Source: Terriglobia bacterium
GTDB taxonomy: Bacteria > Acidobacteriota > Terriglobia > Terriglobales > SCQP01
Direction of reading: 5' to 3'
DNA: 64,000 nt
Assembly (NCBI GenBank): GCA_021323595.1
Contig: JAJPKR010000060.1
Location: forward strand, 1 to 64,000
The position numbers and the translations under genes are program-made. Below the pieces are notes generated by a model. The model searched no databases. It was not told where the DNA came from and worked only from the letters and a program-made list of their open reading frames with translations. Each line of letters begins with the position of its first letter. Position 1 is the stretch's first letter. This document shows positions 8,544 through 16,350 of this stretch, piece after piece.

Positions 8544-8987
8544 ATGGCCTTTGTCCGCAAGAAGGGGAAGTCGTTTTACCTGGTGCACAACGTCCGCGAA
8601 GACGGGCGCGTCCGCCAAGTCCATCTGGCCTGCCTGGGGAACCGGCCGCGGATCAGCGACGAGGTTATCGAGCAGGTGAGGAACGAACATCCGGGCTTGG
8701 AGATCGATTGGGGGGCGGTGCGCAAACGAGCGAGCGAGACCTTCGCTTCGCCCTTTGCCGATGTGGAGGGGGTCCGGCAACTAAGCCGCAGCATCCGTGC
8801 GTTAACGCTGGACTTGAAGGAATTGGATTTGCGGGAACTAGGGCGGCAACCGGAGCAGACACGCTCGGAACTGATGAGCGAGCTGCACGGATTGCGGGAC
8901 GCGCTCGAGGAAAAGTTCAACCAAGGAACGGCACCGGAGAGCGCACAGGCCGGGCGCGAGGAGGAGGCACGCAAATCCGGCACCTGA
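8544..8987 (+). CDS. Small protein with N-terminal beta-hairpin motif, function unknown
   Basis: A 147-residue protein preceded by a strong AGGGGGAAG ribosome site. The N-terminus (FVRKKGKSFYLVHNVREDGRVRQVHLACLG) resembles the short beta-rich opening of IS1634-type transposases and related small orphan proteins. The rest (SRSIRALTLDLKELDLRELG, then SELMSELHGLRDALEEKF) is helical and probably coiled coil. No transposase catalytic residues are present, so I do not call it a transposase. It ends 19 bases before the ClpB-like ATPase, suggesting co-translation and a possible role as partner or adaptor of that ATPase (inference). Confidence 0.65.
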   Translation: MAFVRKKGKSFYLVHNVREDGRVRQVHLACLGNRPRISDEVIEQVRNEHPGLEIDWGAVRKRASETFASPFADVEGVRQLSRSIRALTLDLKELDLRELGRQPEQTRSELMSELHGLRDALEEKFNQGTAPESAQAGREEEARKSGT

Positions 8988-9006
8988 AGGACTCGAAAAC
9001 GGGGGG

Positions 9007-10179
9007 ATGAACATCATGGGGAAGGCGCCGGGAGTGAGGCCGACACGGGAAGTCCTGGATCCATCGCGGCGGAGCGAGCAGGCACGGCAATTCGAAGTGA
9101 CCATGCGCTCGCTGGTGGTGGGGCAGGACTCGGCGCTCGATGCGCTGGCGGAGTTGTACCAGACGTTTCTCGCGGGGTTGCAGCCGCCGGGACGGCCGAT
9201 CGCCAATTTGCTGTTTCTGGGGCCCACGGGCGCGGGCAAGACCCGGACGGTGGAAGCGATGGCGGAAGCGCTCTTCGGCGACGGCCGGGCGGTGATCAAG
9301 GTCGATTGCGCGGAGTTCCAGCACAGCCACGAGATCGCGAAACTGATCGGCTCGCCACCGGGCTATTTGGGGCACCGCGAGACGCATCCGGTGCTGACGC
9401 AGGAGGCGCTGAACCAATGGCACACGGACCGCTGCCGGCTGAGTTTGGTGCTGTTCGACGAAATCGAGAAAGCTTCCGACGCGCTGTGGCAGCTCTTGCT
9501 GGGAATCCTGGATCGCGCCACGCTGACGCTCGGCGATAACCGCCGCGTGGACTTTGGACAGGCGGTGATCTTCATGACGAGCAATCTCGGCGCGGCCGAG
9601 ATGGCGAATCTGGTGGAAGGCGGCATGGGCTTCAGCCATGCCGTGCTCGAGCCGGGCGCCTGGCTGGACCGGAAAGTGGACCGGGTGGCGGTGGAGGCGG
9701 CGCGGCGCAAGTTCTCGCCGGAATTCATGAACCGCATCGACAAAACGGTGGTGTTTCGCAACTTGCGCAGCGAGGATTTGAGCGCGATCTTGGAGATCGA
9801 ATTGGGCCGCGTGCAGCAGCGCATCTTGGCCGCGAACAGCGCCCACCCGTTTCTGTTCCAGTGCACGCCGGCCGCCAAGAGCTATTTGCTGGCCGAAGGC
9901 TACGACCCCAAATACGGCGCGCGGCACCTGAAACGCTCGATCGAGCGCAATGTCGTGGCACCGCTCGCGAAGCTCATGGCGACGAACCAGGTCAAGCTGG
10001 GCGATATGGTGCGCGTAGATCTTGATCCCGCCGGGCACATGACCTTCACGCGGGAAGCCGAAGGGGTGCTGACGCCGATCTATCGCGACACCGGTCCCGA
10101 GCCCGCCCCGGCGCCGGTGAACCGGCGGGGAGCGTCGGCGCGCCGGCTGGACCTGCCGATGGCGGCGGATTCCAAATGA
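9007..10179 (+). CDS. ClpB/ClpA D2-like single-domain AAA+ ATPase
   Basis: A 390-residue AAA+ protein of the Clp second-domain type. Walker A is GPTGAGKT (72-79), a Clp-type loop GSPPGYLGH lies near 114-122, Walker B is LVLFDEIEKA (146-154), sensor-1 is FMTSNLG and the arginine-finger region is PEFMNRIDKTVVF. A small C-terminal domain (ILEIELGRVQQRI and YGARHLKRSIER) follows. Unlike ClpB, ClpA or ClpC there is no N-domain, no D1 and no middle domain. By family it would hydrolyse ATP as a ring to unfold or remodel proteins. The tight link to the small upstream protein and a downstream M48 protease suggests a protein-quality-control operon. Confidence 0.85.
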   Translation: MNIMGKAPGVRPTREVLDPSRRSEQARQFEVTMRSLVVGQDSALDALAELYQTFLAGLQPPGRPIANLLFLGPTGAGKTRTVEAMAEALFGDGRAVIKVDCAEFQHSHEIAKLIGSPPGYLGHRETHPVLTQEALNQWHTDRCRLSLVLFDEIEKASDALWQLLLGILDRATLTLGDNRRVDFGQAVIFMTSNLGAAEMANLVEGGMGFSHAVLEPGAWLDRKVDRVAVEAARRKFSPEFMNRIDKTVVFRNLRSEDLSAILEIELGRVQQRILAANSAHPFLFQCTPAAKSYLLAEGYDPKYGARHLKRSIERNVVAPLAKLMATNQVKLGDMVRVDLDPAGHMTFTREAEGVLTPIYRDTGPEPAPAPVNRRGASARRLDLPMAADSK

Positions 10180-10212
10180 CCGCTTCGCTCTCCCCGGCTG
10201 GAAAATGGAAGC

Positions 10213-11025
10213 ATGGTACCGAGCCGCTCCCTGCTCATGGCGCTGGTGCTTGCCGCCCTGTCGTGCGGGGCGGCGGCGCAACAGGCGCGGTTTTACAACC
10301 CGGGATACAACTTCTTCACGCCGCAGCAAGATGTGCAAGTCGGCAAGCAAGCCGAGGCGCAAGAGTTGAGCAAGCTGCCGATCCTGCGCGATCCCCAGGC
10401 CGAGCAATACATCACGGGCCTCGGCGACCAACTGGCGGCGCACATGCCGGGGCCGAAGTTCCCCTATCGGTTTCACATCGTGAATTCGAACGACATCAAC
10501 GCCTTCGCCTTGCCCGGGGGCCCGATCTTCGTCAACAAAGGGGCGATTTGCGCGGCCGACACTGAAGCGCAACTGGCGGGCGTGGTCGCGCACGAGGAGT
10601 CGCACGTGGCGCTGCGGCACTCGACGCATATGGCGTCGCAGCAGGAGCTGTACGCGATTCCGCTGCAGCTCTTCGGCGCCGCACTCGGCACCGGCACGGC
10701 GGCGACGGTGGCGCGAGTGGCGGCGCAGATCGGCGTGCAGGCGATGTTCCTGAAGTATTCGCGAACGGATGAGAGCCAAGCCGATGCGCTGGGCGCGCAA
10801 GTGATGTCCAGCGCGGGCTTCGATCCCCGGCAGATGGCGGTCTTCTTTCAGAAGCTGGAGGCGCAGCCGGGCAGCTCGACGCTCCAATTTCTGAGCGATC
10901 ATCCCAATCCCGGCAACCGCATGGCGGCAATCGAGCGTGAGATTCCGGAGCTGGGCCCGCATCCGCCCTATCGGCCGAGTTCGCCGCAATTCACCCAGGT
11001 TCACGCCCGGCTTTGCGGGCATTGA
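10213..11025 (+). CDS. M48-family metalloprotease (BepA-like), exported
   Basis: A 270-residue protein with a signal peptide (LLMALVLAALSCGAAAQQ) and a zinc protease core. HEESH at 127-131 matches HEXXH, and the distal glutamate lies in SRTDESQADALGAQVM, as in BepA/LoiP periplasmic proteases. LPGGPIFVNKGAI precedes the active site as usual for M48C. It lacks the C-terminal TPR domain of full BepA. It probably degrades misfolded envelope proteins. It starts 33 bases after the ClpB-like gene and is likely its operon mate. Confidence 0.85.
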   Translation: MVPSRSLLMALVLAALSCGAAAQQARFYNPGYNFFTPQQDVQVGKQAEAQELSKLPILRDPQAEQYITGLGDQLAAHMPGPKFPYRFHIVNSNDINAFALPGGPIFVNKGAICAADTEAQLAGVVAHEESHVALRHSTHMASQQELYAIPLQLFGAALGTGTAATVARVAAQIGVQAMFLKYSRTDESQADALGAQVMSSAGFDPRQMAVFFQKLEAQPGSSTLQFLSDHPNPGNRMAAIEREIPELGPHPPYRPSSPQFTQVHARLCGH

Positions 11026-11163
11026 CGCCGGAGCAAGGCTAGGGACGAGCGCCGGCGGTGCACGGCGCGCAGCCTTCCCAACTTGGGCCGTGCGCCGCTG
11101 CCCCGGTTTTCTCGCATGGGCATGCTGCCCCCGGACCCGTCGAGGGACAGGTTTGCGGCACGA

Positions 11164-11169
11164 TAGAAT
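11164..11169 (+). promoter_or_regulatory. Probable -10 element for a leaderless transcript
   Basis: TAGAAT ends six bases before the ATG of the SpoIIE-phosphatase gene, so transcription would begin at or next to the start codon. No SD is present there and no good -35 is visible at 16-18 bp. This arrangement fits leaderless mRNA promoters. Confidence 0.4.
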
Positions 11170-11175
11170 GCCCCA

Positions 11176-13806
11176 ATGCGATGGTCGGCGCGAAGCCGTG
11201 GGTTCCTGCTGCTTACGGGCCTATTCGTGATGTCCGTATTGTGCGGCCAGGGCATTTTTCCGCGCTTCGCGGACCTGCATTTCGACGTTGCGGACGAGCA
11301 TGGCCGAGTGGTAGTGCGGAGCGTGGCGCCGGCGAGCGCCGAAGCGGCGGCTGGCCTGATTCCAGGCATGCAATTGCTCGCCATCAATGGCCGCAAGATC
11401 ACAAATCTCGCCCAAGTGCAGCAGAGCCAGATCTATTGGCTGTGGGGCGGCGGGCCGGTACGGCTTTCCGTGAAGAGCGGGGTCGGCTCGCGGCTGCTCG
11501 TCTTCCGGGCTGAGCCTGGGTCGGTACCCTGGGGCCGCTGGGTCTTCATCGTCGTTCTCGCCCTTTACTTTTTCTGCGGGGTTTACATCCTGCTCCAGCG
11601 GTGGGATACGCCGAGCGCATTTTGGTTCGGCTGGACGATGGCGTTGATCGGGCTGCTGGAAGCCCAAGTTGCAGTGCCGCGGTGGATCGCGATGTGGACG
11701 GCCGGCGGCCGCCCGCTGGCGACGATGTTTTGGCTTCTGGGAACCGCAGCGACCGGGTTATTGCTGCCGGTGGTGGTGTATTTCATCTTCCGCGCTATGG
11801 GCGCAATGTTCAGCGGGGATGAAGGGCAGTTGCGGCCAAGCCGCTGGGCGGTAGCGTATCTGGTGCTGCTGGCGGTAACGGCGGCGTGCAACGAGACGGC
11901 GTATTTCAGCCCGAGTTTTCCCAACAGCGCGGCAGCCGACGCGGCGGCGATTTTGATTGGCGTGTGTTTCTTGACCGCGTTGTTCGGAGGGCGGCTCCTG
12001 TATCGCTGCGCGGACGGCTTGCGCCGCGACGTGCGAACGCAGCGCTTGCTGACGATTTTGCGGTGGGCGGCGTGGGTCTCTTTTGTGCCGCCGCTGCTGG
12101 CGGAAACGGCCCGCGCGTTGATCGGCGCGGCGCCGCCATCGCATCTCGGATCCATCATCGAATTCTTGCCGCTCACGCTGGCCATCTACCCGCTCGTCGT
12201 GGCGTGGGCGATCCGCCGCCAGCGGCTCTTCGGCATTCAAGGGCTGCTGCGGCGCTCTCTGCAATACGCGTTTCTCAGCGGCGGGTTGGGAGTTGCATAT
12301 TACGTGCCCCTCGCCGCATTTGCCTTCATGATCGGCAACGCCGGCGCGGGGACGGGCCGGCTGGCCGGCGGCATCACTGGGATGGCGGTGACGATCGTGG
12401 GCGGAAGGCTCACGCGGCGGCGGCTGCACACCGCCCTGGATCGGCGATTTTTCCGCGAGGCCTATGAGGCGGAGCAGGTGCTCGGCAATCTGGGCTCGCA
12501 AATGGGACGCTTTTGGGAGCGAGGCGCGCTCGAAGCCTTCGTTTTGGAGCAGATGGACGCGGCGCTGCATTTGAGCTGGGCGGGGGTGTATGAAAGCGGC
12601 GCGCCGGATGCGCCCGCTCAGCTCGGCCAGTATCGCGTTGCCGGGGAGGGCGCTTCCGGGCGAAAGCAGAGGGCGCTTCCTCCGCCGCAGATCCTGACGC
12701 CGCCGCCGGAGGCGGGCGGCGCGGCGGCGAGTGAAAAAACGCCGGTGTATCAGCCGGCGCCCGCGTCCCGGGGCGGCCCCGGCATGCGGTCCGGGAACGA
12801 GGCTTGGAATGGGGCCGAGGCTGCCGTGGGCCTGCGCTCTCACGAGACCTGGTTCGGTTGGATGCTGCTAGGTCCGAAGCTCTCGGAAGAACCGTTTACC
12901 AAGCGCGATTTGGGACTGATCGCGGCAGTCGCGAGCCAGCTTGCCGCCGCTCTGGCCAATGCGGAGCTGGTGGCGGAAGTGCGCAAGCGCGACCGCATCA
13001 GCCAAGAACTATTGATGGCGCGCGAGGTGCAACAGCGCCTGCTGCCGCAGGAACTGCCCGCCGTGGAAGGATTGGACCTGGCGGTCGAATATGCCCCGGC
13101 ACGCGAAGTGGGCGGCGACTATTACGATGTCTTCGAACTCGAGCCGGGGGTGGTGACGCTGGTGGTCGCCGACGTGGCGGGCAAGGGATTTTCCGCGGCC
13201 TTGCTCATGGCCAATTTGCAGGCGTTGGTGCGGGGTGCGCAAGCCCGCTCGGCGCCGCTCGAGGAGCGGGTGGCGCGCATCAACCAACAACTGGCGCGCT
13301 CGGTCCTGCCAGGACAATTCGCCACGCTGTTCATAGCGGAGATGGATGCGATCCGCGGCATAGTGACGTATTGCAATGCCGGGCACGAGCCGCCGCTGTA
13401 CGCGCGCGCGCAGGCGCGCAGGGAGGTGGCTCTCCAGGCAGTGACGGCGAGAGGTCCCACGGGCGCGAGCCATGCGCGTGCTACTGCGGACGAGCCAATG
13501 GAGACACTGGACGCGGGCGGGATTCCCCTGGGGCTGTTTCCGGAGGCGAGCTATGAGTCGGGCACGGTGGCGTACGGGCCGGGCGACCTGCTGCTGGTGT
13601 TTACCGACGGCGCGACCGACGCGATGAACGCGGGGGATGAATCGTTCACCCGGGAGCGGCTGGGAGCGGAATTGGCGCAAGGCGTAGCGCAGGAGTGGGA
13701 CGCGGCGCAGCTGGTGCGCCATTTGCGCGCGGCGATCGAGCGCTTCACCGGCGCGCGGCCGCAGTTCGACGACCTCACGCTGCTCGCCGCGCGGCGGCGC
13801 TGGTGA
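11176..13806 (+). CDS. Membrane PDZ/GAF-like/SpoIIE serine phosphatase (RsbU-type)
   Basis: An 876-residue multi-domain protein. A first membrane helix (FLLLTGLFVMSVLCG) is followed by a PDZ-like domain (residues about 30-110: VRSVAPASAEAAAGLIPGMQLLAINGRKI). About seven to eight membrane helices follow to about residue 410, then a GAF-like region with a low-complexity insert. The C-terminal PP2C/SpoIIE domain (from about 610: REVQQRLLPQELP, AREVGGDYYDVFEL, VVADVAGKGFSAALLMA, TYCNAGHEPPL, LLLVFTDGATDA) keeps the metal-binding aspartates. By family it dephosphorylates an anti-anti-sigma STAS protein at the inner membrane in response to stress. Its TGA overlaps the GTG of the next gene, so the two are coupled. 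Confidence 0.88.
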   Translation: MRWSARSRGFLLLTGLFVMSVLCGQGIFPRFADLHFDVADEHGRVVVRSVAPASAEAAAGLIPGMQLLAINGRKITNLAQVQQSQIYWLWGGGPVRLSVKSGVGSRLLVFRAEPGSVPWGRWVFIVVLALYFFCGVYILLQRWDTPSAFWFGWTMALIGLLEAQVAVPRWIAMWTAGGRPLATMFWLLGTAATGLLLPVVVYFIFRAMGAMFSGDEGQLRPSRWAVAYLVLLAVTAACNETAYFSPSFPNSAAADAAAILIGVCFLTALFGGRLLYRCADGLRRDVRTQRLLTILRWAAWVSFVPPLLAETARALIGAAPPSHLGSIIEFLPLTLAIYPLVVAWAIRRQRLFGIQGLLRRSLQYAFLSGGLGVAYYVPLAAFAFMIGNAGAGTGRLAGGITGMAVTIVGGRLTRRRLHTALDRRFFREAYEAEQVLGNLGSQMGRFWERGALEAFVLEQMDAALHLSWAGVYESGAPDAPAQLGQYRVAGEGASGRKQRALPPPQILTPPPEAGGAAASEKTPVYQPAPASRGGPGMRSGNEAWNGAEAAVGLRSHETWFGWMLLGPKLSEEPFTKRDLGLIAAVASQLAAALANAELVAEVRKRDRISQELLMAREVQQRLLPQELPAVEGLDLAVEYAPAREVGGDYYDVFELEPGVVTLVVADVAGKGFSAALLMANLQALVRGAQARSAPLEERVARINQQLARSVLPGQFATLFIAEMDAIRGIVTYCNAGHEPPLYARAQARREVALQAVTARGPTGASHARATADEPMETLDAGGIPLGLFPEASYESGTVAYGPGDLLLVFTDGATDAMNAGDESFTRERLGAELAQGVAQEWDAAQLVRHLRAAIERFTGARPQFDDLTLLAARRRW

Positions 13807-15137
13807 CGGCGCCGGCGGCAGGTGAGGGCACGGCGGCGGCGGCCAGCCGCCGGCGGCTGGTGCATGCCGCGATGGTGGCGTGGGCGCTGCTGCTGCGCTG
13901 GCTGTCGGCGCCGCAAGCGGCCGCGCTCGCGGCGGCGGCGCTGATCTTCAACACCGCCGTCTTGCCCCGGCTCAACCTCGATCTTTCCAAGCGATCGGCA
14001 ACCGGCGAGCGCGCGGCCGCGTGGCGCGGCATCCGCCTGTATCCGTTTACGGTGCTGGTGTTGATTGCGCTGTTTCCGCATCAACTCTACGCCGTGGCGG
14101 CGGGCTGGGCGGTTTTGGCGCTGGGAGATCCCGCCGCGTCGTGGTGGGGCGAAACACATCCCGGCGCACAACGCTGGCCCGGAAGTTCGAAGACGCTCGG
14201 CGGCTCGCTCTGCTACGGGCTGGCCGGCGCGGCGGGAGCGCTGGCGTTCTTGGCGTACTTGCAGGTGCCGGCGGCGCCCAGGGAGATGGTCACCGTCGCC
14301 GTTCTCGCCGCAGCGGCGGCGGCGGGCGTGGAAGCCTTGCCTTTGGGCTTGGACGACAATTTTTTGCCGCCGCTGGCGGCAGCGGGGATCGCGGCGCTGG
14401 CGCTCGCTCATCCGGCGGCGCCGCGGCCGCCGGCACACCTGATCGAAGGTTTCGCGGTCTGCGGCGGGCTGGCGGTGGCGGCGTATGGTTTGCGGCTGGT
14501 GACTCTCGGGGCGGCCCTATCCGGCTGGGCGCTGGCGGTGGCGATTTACGGCGGCTTGGGGCGCGGCGGCTTCGCGTGCCTGCTGGCGTTCTTCGTGCTG
14601 GGAGCCGGGGCCACCAAGTTGGGTTATGAGCGCAAGCGCCGCCGCGGCGCCGCGGAAGCTCGCGGCGGCCAGCGCGACGCGACGCAGGTGCTGGCGAATG
14701 GGCTGGCGCCCGCGGCGGCGGCGGCGCTGGGATGGCTCGCGGGCGCCCCCGCGCCCGCGGCGCTGGCCGCCGTCGCGGCGCTGGCGGCGGCCACCTCCGA
14801 TACGCTGGCGAGCGAGATCGGCCAAGCCTGGGGGCGGGAGCCGGTTCTGATCTTCGGCGGGCAGCGCGTCGCGGTCGGCAGCGACGGCGGGATTTCCGCC
14901 GTAGGAACCGCCGCCGGCTTGGCCGGAGCGGCCCTGCTGGGGATCTGCGCCGCCGCGGTCGGGCTCGTGCCCTGGCCCACCGCGGCTTGGCTGGCGGGAC
15001 TGGGCTTCGCGGGAAACCTTTGGGACTCAGTCTTGGGCGCGGTTTGGGAACGGCGCGGCGAACTGAGTAACGACGAGGTGAACTTTCTGGCTACGCTGGC
15101 CGCCGCCCTGGCGGCGGTACTGCTCGGCCGCCTTTAA
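13803..15137 (+). CDS. Fused polyprenol/phytol kinase-like and DUF92 (VTE6-type) membrane protein
   Basis: A 444-residue polytopic protein starting at a GTG that overlaps the previous stop. The N-terminal half has the dolichol/phytol kinase signature: LALGDPAASWWGE, GSSKTLGGSLC and later EALPLGLDDNFLPPL. The C-terminal half (from about residue 275) is DUF92: GYERKRRRG, GGQRDATQVLANG, ATSDTLASEIG, VAVGSDGGISAVGTAAG and GNLWDSVLGAVWE. In plants and cyanobacteria these are separate proteins, VTE5 (phytol to phytyl phosphate) and VTE6 (phytyl phosphate to diphosphate). The fusion would perform successive phosphorylations of an isoprenoid alcohol; the substrate here is unknown. Both halves look intact. 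Confidence 0.8.
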   Translation: MTAPAAGEGTAAAASRRRLVHAAMVAWALLLRWLSAPQAAALAAAALIFNTAVLPRLNLDLSKRSATGERAAAWRGIRLYPFTVLVLIALFPHQLYAVAAGWAVLALGDPAASWWGETHPGAQRWPGSSKTLGGSLCYGLAGAAGALAFLAYLQVPAAPREMVTVAVLAAAAAAGVEALPLGLDDNFLPPLAAAGIAALALAHPAAPRPPAHLIEGFAVCGGLAVAAYGLRLVTLGAALSGWALAVAIYGGLGRGGFACLLAFFVLGAGATKLGYERKRRRGAAEARGGQRDATQVLANGLAPAAAAALGWLAGAPAPAALAAVAALAAATSDTLASEIGQAWGREPVLIFGGQRVAVGSDGGISAVGTAAGLAGAALLGICAAAVGLVPWPTAAWLAGLGFAGNLWDSVLGAVWERRGELSNDEVNFLATLAAALAAVLLGRL

Positions 15138-15841
15138 GGCATGTTGGGCGGATTCTGGAACCAAAGCACGATCAGATCGGCGCGGCGGCGCACGGAAAAC
15201 TTCGCGAGCAGATTGGAGACGTGAAACTTAGCAGTGCGCTCGGAGATGTGCAGCCGCTGCGCGATCTCCTTGTTGGAGACGTTTTCGAGCAGCAGGTCGA
15301 GCACTTCTTTTTCCCGGCGGCTGAGACGGGTATTGCCGCTGGCGAATTGCCGGCTGCCTAATCCGCTGATCACCGAATCTACGAAGCGCGAAAGCAGCGG
15401 CCGGGGCACCCAATAGCCGCCGTTGGCTACCGCATCCAGCGCTTGCGGCACCTGGGCCGGTGCCTGCGCGTAAGTGATCAGCCCTTTCGCGCCCAGACGC
15501 AGCAGCGGAAAGGCGTTGTTTTCGTTGAACTCATCGGCGAGGGCGATCACCCGGGCCTGGGGAAAACGAGAAAAAATCGCCGCCACCACGCTGTCCGTCA
15601 CCGGCCGGGGAGAATGCGTGTCCACAACATACACGTCGGCTTCCGGCAGTTTGCTCGCATCGACGGCGCCGCCGGCGCCGAGTTCGGGCCGGTGTGTTTG
15701 CAGCACGAAACGCGCCGGATCAAGGCGCTGATCGAATTCCGACGACACCAGCGGATGCGAAGGAAACAGGCAAACGGCCAGGCGGCGTGCCGGGCCGGGT
15801 TTGGGCGCCGTAGCGGAGGGTGTTGTGCGAAGCGGAGGCAT
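15134..15841 (-). CDS. NarL/FixJ-type LuxR response regulator with weak receiver
   Basis: A 235-residue protein. The first 130 residues look like a degenerate receiver: LAVCLFPSHPLVSSEF, then VYVVDTHSPRP with the likely phospho-acceptor Asp, VIALADEFNENNAFPLLRLGAKGLITY, and a long linker. Residues about 170-232 are a LuxR HTH (LSRREKEVLDLLLENVSNKEIAQRLHISERTAKFHVSNLLAKF). It binds DNA as a dimer. A TTG start 69 bases upstream with a GGGAAAGG ribosome site is an alternative, giving 258 residues. Its stop codon overlaps that of the convergent DUF92 gene. No partner kinase is adjacent. Confidence 0.82.
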   Translation of the reverse strand: MPPLRTTPSATAPKPGPARRLAVCLFPSHPLVSSEFDQRLDPARFVLQTHRPELGAGGAVDASKLPEADVYVVDTHSPRPVTDSVVAAIFSRFPQARVIALADEFNENNAFPLLRLGAKGLITYAQAPAQVPQALDAVANGGYWVPRPLLSRFVDSVISGLGSRQFASGNTRLSRREKEVLDLLLENVSNKEIAQRLHISERTAKFHVSNLLAKFSVRRRADLIVLWFQNPPNMP

Positions 15842-15967
15842 GAAAAGAGAAGCTATGCGATGCAATACTTTACCGCAAGTGGATTTTAACCCGAAAGGCC
15901 TTTTGGCCAAGCCTTTCCCTTACCGGTCAGGGGTAGCGAGACAGGTGCTATGGCCGCAAGGACAGGT

Positions 15968-16183
15968 TCAGTGGCGATGAGCGCGAAACAGCGAGCCGAT
16001 GAGCAGGAAGGCGGCGCCGGCCATCGCAAGTTCGAACGAGTTCTCGCCGGCGGCCCCGGCCAGCGCGAATGCGCCGCGATCTTCCACCGGCGCTGGCTTG
16101 ACCGATTGGCCCGACGCCCCCAACACGATCGCAAAAACTATGAGTTGCAAGCCGCCTCTAAGGCGGCGGTTCCGCTTTGACAC
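15968..16183 (-). CDS. Small two-helix membrane protein, possibly C-terminally sorted
   Basis: A 71-residue ORF from a GTG. It has a basic start (MSKRNRRLRGG), a hydrophobic export-like segment (LQLIVFAIVLGASG), a short polar middle, then FELAMAGAAFLLIGSLF followed by RAHRH. The hydrophobic helix plus basic tail resembles PEP-CTERM-type sorting tails, but the PEP motif is missing. The amino-acid pattern looks real while the other frames do not. The ribosome site is weak (GGAC). Function is unknown and it may be a chance ORF. Confidence 0.4.
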   Translation of the reverse strand: MSKRNRRLRGGLQLIVFAIVLGASGQSVKPAPVEDRGAFALAGAAGENSFELAMAGAAFLLIGSLFRAHRH

Positions 16184-16213
16184 GCGTCCGACGGGGGCAG
16201 TTTGAGGGCCGTT

Positions 16214-16240
16214 CTAGGTAGCGCGGCAAACGCGCCCTAG
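16214..16240. terminator. Strong hairpin, possible factor-dependent terminator
   Basis: CTAGG-TA-GCGCG-GCAAA-CGCGC-CCTAG forms two stacked 5-bp stems with a 2-nt bulge and a GCAAA loop. It lies 18 bases past the stop of the tiny ORF behind ribF. No U-tract follows on either strand. Confidence 0.35.
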
Positions 16241-16257
16241 GTCCAGCCTTCGCGTTA

Positions 16258-16350
16258 TCACCTCCCTTTGGGCGGGTGCCGGCAGCTGCCCAAGCCGAGA
16301 ATGGCGATGCCCAAAATGAGCGGGGGAAGGGCTGCCGCCGCGCGCGTCAA
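16258..16350 (-). CDS. Tiny lipoprotein-like ORF coupled to ribF
   Basis: A 30-residue ORF whose TTG start overlaps the ribF TGA (TTGA). It encodes a hydrophobic stretch, LPPLILGIAILGLG, ending in a lipobox-like LGSC, then RHPPKGR and stop. If the cysteine were lipidated, the mature peptide would be only about eight residues long. Such very small lipoproteins exist in other bacteria, but the start codon is weak and comparative evidence is needed. Confidence 0.35.
   Translation of the reverse strand: MTRAAAALPPLILGIAILGLGSCRHPPKGR

Noticed and set aside
8544-8987. Transposase or insertion-sequence remnant
   Set aside because: Only the N-terminal hairpin resembles IS1634-type proteins; there are no catalytic residues, inverted ends or target duplication, and it has its own strong ribosome site.
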